Assembly (NCBI RefSeq): GCF_963675455.1
Contig: NZ_OY776217.1
Coordinates: forward strand, 1,536,001 to 1,600,000
Length of the DNA stretch: 64,000 nt
Direction of reading: 5' to 3'
From: Emcibacter sp.
GTDB taxonomy: Bacteria > Pseudomonadota > Alphaproteobacteria > Sphingomonadales > Emcibacteraceae
Position 1 is the first letter of the stretch, and the number at the start of each line of letters is the position of its first letter. A program made the translations under genes and the position numbers. Shown in pieces: positions 59,808-64,000 of the stretch. The notes beneath the pieces were generated by a model that was given only the letters and a program-made list of their open reading frames with translations, had not been told where the DNA came from and did not search any database.

Positions 59808-62042
59808 TTAGGCTGTGTGGGGATAATTTGAAATTGTCAGGACCAGATGCTGTACATATCCATCCTGACAGTGGCAGGAAAGGTCTCCGCCGATCAGGCG
59901 GGCAAGGTCTCTGGCAACCGAAAGACCGTATCCCGGCGCCAGTCTGGGCGCCGGATTTTTTTTGGAATTTTTGATATTTTCTGACTCGTCGGTGCTTTTC
60001 AGGACCTTCTGGAACAGATTTTTCGCATCTTTTTCGGCAATTTTCTGCCCCAGCAAGGGGACTTCGATTCTTACCTGGGCATTGCTGTTCATCATGACGG
60101 ACAGATTCATTATGTCGCCCTCGTGGGCTTTTTTCATGGCACTGGAGATCATTTTGCTCAGGCACATTTCGAGGCATTGCCGGTCATTATAAAGGATAAC
60201 ATCAATGTTATCGCTGCTGCTGCGGAATTTAACCTTCTTGCTCTGGGCCAGAGGTGCAATTTTTTCCGCACAATCATCAATGATGGATTTAAGCGAAAAT
60301 GATTCCGGGGTGATCTCGATCAGGCCGGAGTCCAGTTTCGCCGAATCAAGGACATCGTTGACGGCATCCTTCAGCAGGTTCGCAGCACTTAGAATGCTTT
60401 TGGTATGTTCCCGGTATTGTTCATTGACCGGTCCCCAGGCTTCCATATCGATCATTTCCGAGAAGCCGATAATGGCGTTCAGGGGGGTGCGGAACTCATG
60501 GGACAGATTTTGCAGCAGTTCAGAGGCGATATGGTCTTCCTTTTCGCCACCGGTATCTTTGCCGGACGTGGCGGCGGGATGTTTCTGCGGGACGGGTGTC
60601 GGTGCCGGCGGGGTTTCCCCGGCTGTTTCCGTTCGTGACAGGGGAAGCATGTCCGAGGATGTTTCAGCGGCACGGGCGCTGCCCCGATAGCCTGTAAAAC
60701 GGCCGGTCTGGATATCGAAGACCGCAATGCCGCTAAGCAGCCATTTGGTGCTGTCTCCGCCTTCCGAGCGGATCAGGAATGTTTCGTCCCTGAACGGGGT
60801 ACGTCGTTCAAACAGTGATTCAAAGCTGAGGTCCCCGTTCTGTTCCGGCAGCACTTCGCACATTTCGATGAAATCTTCACCGATCATACTGTTGGCCGGC
60901 CGGCCAAAGGCCGTAAAGGCTTCCTCGGACAGGAACTTTATGGTGCCCATCCGGTTGATTTCCCAGAACCAGTCTGCGGTGGCCCTTACATAGTCTTTGC
61001 TGCGCAATGTCTGTTGATGTAGCGCCTGGGCAGGGGTTTCTTCGGGTTCTTCCTCAACTTCTTCCGCCCGGACTTCGCTTTCCTGGCCGGACAGGTCATT
61101 GGCCACGTCGCCAACGGGATGTGGATGTTCCTGGATGTCTTCGGGGTGTCGTTCAGTTTCTGCCCTGGTATTTTTGCCAAAAGACATGGCCAGCCTGGCT
61201 TCTTCTTCAAGGTTGAAAATGGCCTTGGACAGGGCTGCCATACTTATATGTGTGGCTTTTTGCTGTTCATCTTCTGCATCGGCGCCAGATCCTGTCTGCT
61301 CTTCCGGTTCCTTTTTTTGTTTCAGGAACGACGGCACATCCTCGGAAAAGGCCAGTTTATTGTCCAGAACCAGTTTTGGCTTGGGGGTGGACCGTTCCTG
61401 GCGTTCCGGTGTTGCCGGTCCGGTTGTATCTCCGCGTTTCCTGTCAGCCGCACCCGGTTTCAGTATGTCCTCGTCCAGGGTGACTTGGCCGTGAATATTC
61501 TGTGCCTTGACCATTTCGAGGATGCTGGCGGTCATGGACTCGTCCAGTTCCGGTTCGCGGTCTGCTTCCCGCTGCTCCAGTTCACTGAGGCTCAGCTTAT
61601 GGCGAACCTGTTCACTGTGTTTCTGTTCCTGGTGGCTTAATTCCTGCCGGATCAGGGGGGACAGGCCAAAGCGGCGGCCGATATGCCGGCGATGGGCTTC
61701 GCTGCCATATCTGGCCAGATGCATAAGCTGCTCATCCGGGAGTACTGCTCTTTCAAGCAGGGGGGCGGAAACCTCAACGATGTCTTCACTGAGCAGGCTG
61801 ACCAGTTCCTGGGGGGGATTGTTCATGTCTGCCAGAAGATCTGCAATTTCCTTCCGGGTCTCTATCCTGACGTTGGAAATCAGTTCCCGCAAGATATCGA
61901 GAAGCATACGGGCTTGTTTGTCTGACTGAAGGGGACGTTGCTGAAGGAAAAGATCGCAGATGTGCGAAAAAAGCAGAGTTCTGCTTTGCAGGGAATTATC
62001 CTGTGCCAGTTCTAGCAAATTCCGGATTTTATCATCATACAT
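59808..62042 (-). CDS. DUF2336-PAS-HisKA histidine kinase with degenerate ATPase domain
   Basis: 744 aa. N-terminal helical HEAT-like part as in DUF2336 (LLELAQDNSLQSRTLLFSHICDLFL...RRHIGRRFGLSPLIRQEL), a long charged linker, PAS (about 365-480), H-box LSHEFRTPLNAIIGFSEMIDMEAWGPV, then a poor ATPase domain: the N-box is LSKMISSAMKKAHEG (no Asn), the G1 DxGxG is missing, only GYGLSVARDLARLIGG resembles G2. Likely a phosphotransfer hub or pseudokinase. ATG 62042; GTG 62057 has a better SD. Confidence 0.85.
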   Translation of the reverse strand: MYDDKIRNLLELAQDNSLQSRTLLFSHICDLFLQQRPLQSDKQARMLLDILRELISNVRIETRKEIADLLADMNNPPQELVSLLSEDIVEVSAPLLERAVLPDEQLMHLARYGSEAHRRHIGRRFGLSPLIRQELSHQEQKHSEQVRHKLSLSELEQREADREPELDESMTASILEMVKAQNIHGQVTLDEDILKPGAADRKRGDTTGPATPERQERSTPKPKLVLDNKLAFSEDVPSFLKQKKEPEEQTGSGADAEDEQQKATHISMAALSKAIFNLEEEARLAMSFGKNTRAETERHPEDIQEHPHPVGDVANDLSGQESEVRAEEVEEEPEETPAQALHQQTLRSKDYVRATADWFWEINRMGTIKFLSEEAFTAFGRPANSMIGEDFIEMCEVLPEQNGDLSFESLFERRTPFRDETFLIRSEGGDSTKWLLSGIAVFDIQTGRFTGYRGSARAAETSSDMLPLSRTETAGETPPAPTPVPQKHPAATSGKDTGGEKEDHIASELLQNLSHEFRTPLNAIIGFSEMIDMEAWGPVNEQYREHTKSILSAANLLKDAVNDVLDSAKLDSGLIEITPESFSLKSIIDDCAEKIAPLAQSKKVKFRSSSDNIDVILYNDRQCLEMCLSKMISSAMKKAHEGDIMNLSVMMNSNAQVRIEVPLLGQKIAEKDAKNLFQKVLKSTDESENIKNSKKNPAPRLAPGYGLSVARDLARLIGGDLSCHCQDGYVQHLVLTISNYPHTA

Positions 62043-62410
62043 AGCGCTTTTCGGCACTGCGTTCCCTTTACTGCATATAACAAAACGGTGCGCAGGCAAC
62101 ACCGTTGTTGATTAAAATTTTATCTACCGGATCTATATTTCCCCTGTATGAATACTATAACTTTTTCCGCCGGAAAGTACCAGCCAAAATCTCGGCGCAT
62201 GTGTCGTTTAAATATCAAATATATTCGAATGGGAGCGGAAAAGGGCGGGATGCGCGTTCGGCCGAAAAGAGATGGTGGATGTATAAAATTATATTCTTCT
62301 AAAAAAAACGGATAGATTCTATCACGGACGCGACATTTTCTTGCTGTAATGGTGCTTATCCTGTATAAAAAAACCATTGCGAGTTTTAGTCAAAAATTTA
62401 AGGGAACCTT
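62043..62410. other. Intergenic stretch without recognised gene
   Basis: 368 nt between the divergent histidine kinase and the Lrp-type regulator. AT-rich. There is one GATTC and no CtrA box; no convincing RNA or coding frame. It should hold both promoters. Confidence 0.5.
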
Positions 62411-62881
62411 ATGCATCAGGTGAAACTGGACGAAATTGATCGTCGAATTCTCGAAAACCTGCAGCAGGATGGCCGCATGACCAATGTGGAGCTGGCGGAA
62501 CGGGTTGGTATAACGGCACCGCCTTGCCTGCGTCGGGTGCGGGCGCTGGAAGACGCCGGATACATCCAGGGCTATCATGCTGACCTGAATGCGGAGTCCC
62601 TGGGGTATGGCCTCACGGTTTTTGCCATGGTCGGTCTGCACAGCCAGGCGGAAAATGATCTGAAGGCTTTTGAGGGACTTGTCAATCAGTGGCCCCTGGT
62701 TCGGGAAGCCTATATGCTGAACGGGGAGATCGACTTTATTCTCAAGATTGTCTCCCGGGATCTGGCGCAGTTTCAGAATTTTCTGACTTCCAAACTGACG
62801 CCGGCGCCAAATGTGGCCAGTGTCAAGACCTCCCTGAGTATCCGCTGCGGCAAACATCTGCATGGCGTGCCTGTAGACTAG
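62411..62881 (+). CDS. Lrp/AsnC-family transcriptional regulator
   Basis: 156 aa. HTH: LDEIDRRILENLQQDGRMTNVELAERVGITAPPCLRRVRALEDAGYI. RAM domain: VFAMVGLHSQAENDLKAFEGLVNQWPLVREAYMLNGEIDFILKIVSRDL. The ligand is probably an amino acid. SD AAGGGAA region before ATG. Confidence 0.93.
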   Translation: MHQVKLDEIDRRILENLQQDGRMTNVELAERVGITAPPCLRRVRALEDAGYIQGYHADLNAESLGYGLTVFAMVGLHSQAENDLKAFEGLVNQWPLVREAYMLNGEIDFILKIVSRDLAQFQNFLTSKLTPAPNVASVKTSLSIRCGKHLHGVPVD

Positions 62882-62921
62882 GGAAATAGTAATGTGACCG
62901 GGGACAAGGTTCCGGACAAAG

Positions 62922-62952
62922 AAAAAGCCACCGGAAACGGTGGCTTTTTCTT
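62922..62952. terminator. Bidirectional terminator between lrp-type gene and greA
   Basis: AAAAAGCCACC / GGTGGCTTTTT, loop GGAAAC; serves both convergent genes. Confidence 0.9.
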
Positions 62953-62976
62953 AGGGATCGCGTGGCGCTTGGTGTC

Positions 62977-63450
62977 TCAGATGAACTCGATTTTGACAAT
63001 CTCGTAGTAGGCCTCTCCCTGGGGAGTCTTGACCTCGACTTCATCACCGACCCGGCGACCGATCATGGCATGTCCGAGAGGGGAGCTCAGGGAAATCTTG
63101 CCCTTGCTCACATCGACTTCGTCGACGCCGACAATCTGGTAAGTAAATTTCTTGTCGTCTTCATCTGCTATGGTCACAGTAGAAGCAAATACGACCTTGT
63201 CGCCGTTCAGGTCAGAGGGGTCAATGACTTCAGCCCGGCTGATCTTGTCTTCGATTTCCTGAATGCGGCCTTCAATCATACCCTGCTGCTCTTTGGCGGC
63301 GTGATATTCGGCATTTTCCGAAAGATCTCCATGGGCGCGGGCTTCCTCGATGGCCTTGATCACGGCCGGGCGGGCGTCATGTTTGAGATGTTTCAGCTCT
63401 GCTTCGAGTTTTGTATGACCTGCAGAGGTCATTGGAACTTTTTCTACCAT
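62977..63450 (-). CDS. greA: Transcription elongation factor GreA
   Basis: 157 aa. N-terminal coiled coil (KLEAELKHLKHDARPAVIKAIEEARAHGDLSENAEYHAAKEQQGMIEGRIQEIEDKI) with the acidic tip, then the FKBP-like domain (GDEVEVKTPQGEAYYEIVKIEF). Rescues stalled RNA polymerase. ATG at 63450 gives the standard length. Confidence 0.96.
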   Translation of the reverse strand: MVEKVPMTSAGHTKLEAELKHLKHDARPAVIKAIEEARAHGDLSENAEYHAAKEQQGMIEGRIQEIEDKISRAEVIDPSDLNGDKVVFASTVTIADEDDKKFTYQIVGVDEVDVSKGKISLSSPLGHAMIGRRVGDEVEVKTPQGEAYYEIVKIEFI

Positions 63451-63560
63451 GGCTCTTTTTTCTGTTTCCAAATAAAAATATTCCGCACAGCCCCTTGCCT
63501 CCCCGGGGAAATGCGACATTTTGTTCGGTCTGTTCTAACAGGCCAGACGGCGTTTCCCGC

Positions 63561-64000
63561 CTAACGCGTATAAGACTGAAGGGGTTTAACGGCAAGTTCA
63601 CTGGATTTCAAGACTTTTATTGCTTCCATGGAAGAAAGTGCGCCGCGGGTGGTTGTGTAATAGGGGATGTTATTCACCAGAGCCGTTCGTCTCAGTTCAT
63701 AACTGTCCTGAATGGACTGGGCCCCTTCTGTGGTATTGAAGACCAGATGTACCTCACCATTCTTCATGGCGTCCACAATGTGGGGACGTCCTTCCAGAAC
63801 CTTGTTGACCCGTTTCACATCCACACCGTTTTCTTTCAGATATGAAGCAGTTCCGCCGGTTGCGATCACCTTGTAGCCCATCTCAATGAGCTGCTTGGCC
63901 GCTTCGACCATCTTGGGCTTGTCCTTGTCCTTGACGGAGATAAAGACGGTGCCTTTCAGGGGTAAATGAGTGCCGGCCGCAATCTGGGATTTGAGGAAGG
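63561..64000 (-). CDS. carB: Carbamoyl-phosphate synthase large subunit, C-terminal part
   Basis: Open at the right window edge. Encodes the MGS-like allosteric domain: GTVFISVKDKDKPKMVEAAKQLIEMGYKVIATGGTASYLKENG, then VHLVFNTTEGAQSIQDSYELRRTALVNNIPYYTT. Makes carbamoyl phosphate for arginine and pyrimidines. greA follows it, a known order in this class. Confidence 0.95.
   Translation of the reverse strand, partial: FLKSQIAAGTHLPLKGTVFISVKDKDKPKMVEAAKQLIEMGYKVIATGGTASYLKENGVDVKRVNKVLEGRPHIVDAMKNGEVHLVFNTTEGAQSIQDSYELRRTALVNNIPYYTTTRGALSSMEAIKVLKSSELAVKPLQSYTR

Noticed and set aside
1..64000. CRISPR arrays, insertion sequences, rRNA operons
   Set aside because: No regularly spaced repeats, transposase motifs or rRNA signatures were seen anywhere in the window.

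Overview
The window is chromosomal DNA of an alphaproteobacterium, probably a marine lineage outside the classical Rhodobacterales. The evidence is a set of genes typical of that class: a COQ9-family gene next to rpsU, an FzlA-like gene next to queG, a TrcR/DUF1013 gene, DUF3126 and DUF2849 genes, a Caulobacter-type cpa/tad pilus locus, CtrA-type boxes (TTAA-N7-TTAA) and clusters of GANTC sites (the CcrM motif). A genus cannot be assigned from the sequence alone. No rRNA, tRNA, CRISPR array or insertion sequence was seen.

Layout. 1-5.5 kb (all minus): an RND efflux pump cut by the window edge, then infC (probable AUA start) and thrS. 5.6-16.8 kb: small housekeeping and secreted genes, including an alpha/beta hydrolase plus cyclase-like pair, queG-fzlA, DUF3126, trcR, two YdcH-type genes around a TIGR02444 gene (one YdcH gene is only 55 codons), and a diguanylate cyclase. 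17-24.9 kb: purEK, a VPxPE-CTERM surface protein, COQ9, rpsU, GNAT and YheT-like enzymes, a SLAM-like outer-membrane barrel and a fructosamine-kinase-like gene.

25-42.9 kb: a complete tailed-particle structural cluster in one direction. The gene order follows the Rhodobacter gene transfer agent (GTA): small and large terminase, portal, g3.5-like, prohead protease, capsid, connectors, tail tube, tail chaperones, short tape measure, DUF2460, DUF2163, NlpC/P60, baseplate protein. No integrase, repressor, replication gene or endolysin cassette was recognised. Departures from the GTA layout are a LamG-like protein and two small structural genes after the capsid, a TIM-barrel-like domain fused to the DUF2460 protein while the last large tail protein lacks one, a gene inserted in antisense, and several structured noncoding segments. 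The tail-chaperone pair carries the lambda-type slippery heptamer GGGAAAG in the correct frame, so a programmed -1 frameshift product is predicted.

43-49 kb: an OmpA-family porin, SCP2-like protein, glyoxalase II-like hydrolase, DUF2849, an MscS channel, a PleC/DivJ-like PAS histidine kinase and a TSUP transporter. The gap between the last two holds six GANTC sites in 88 bp and a perfect CtrA box, which suggests cell-cycle control. 49-59.7 kb (minus): a Flp/Tad pilus locus in the order flp1-flp2-cpaA-cpaB-cpaC-cpaD-cpaE-cpaF-tadB-tadC-two TadE-like genes, with a perfect CtrA box upstream of the first pilin. 59.8-64 kb: a large PAS histidine kinase with an apparently degenerate ATPase domain, an Lrp/AsnC regulator, greA and the 3' end of carB.
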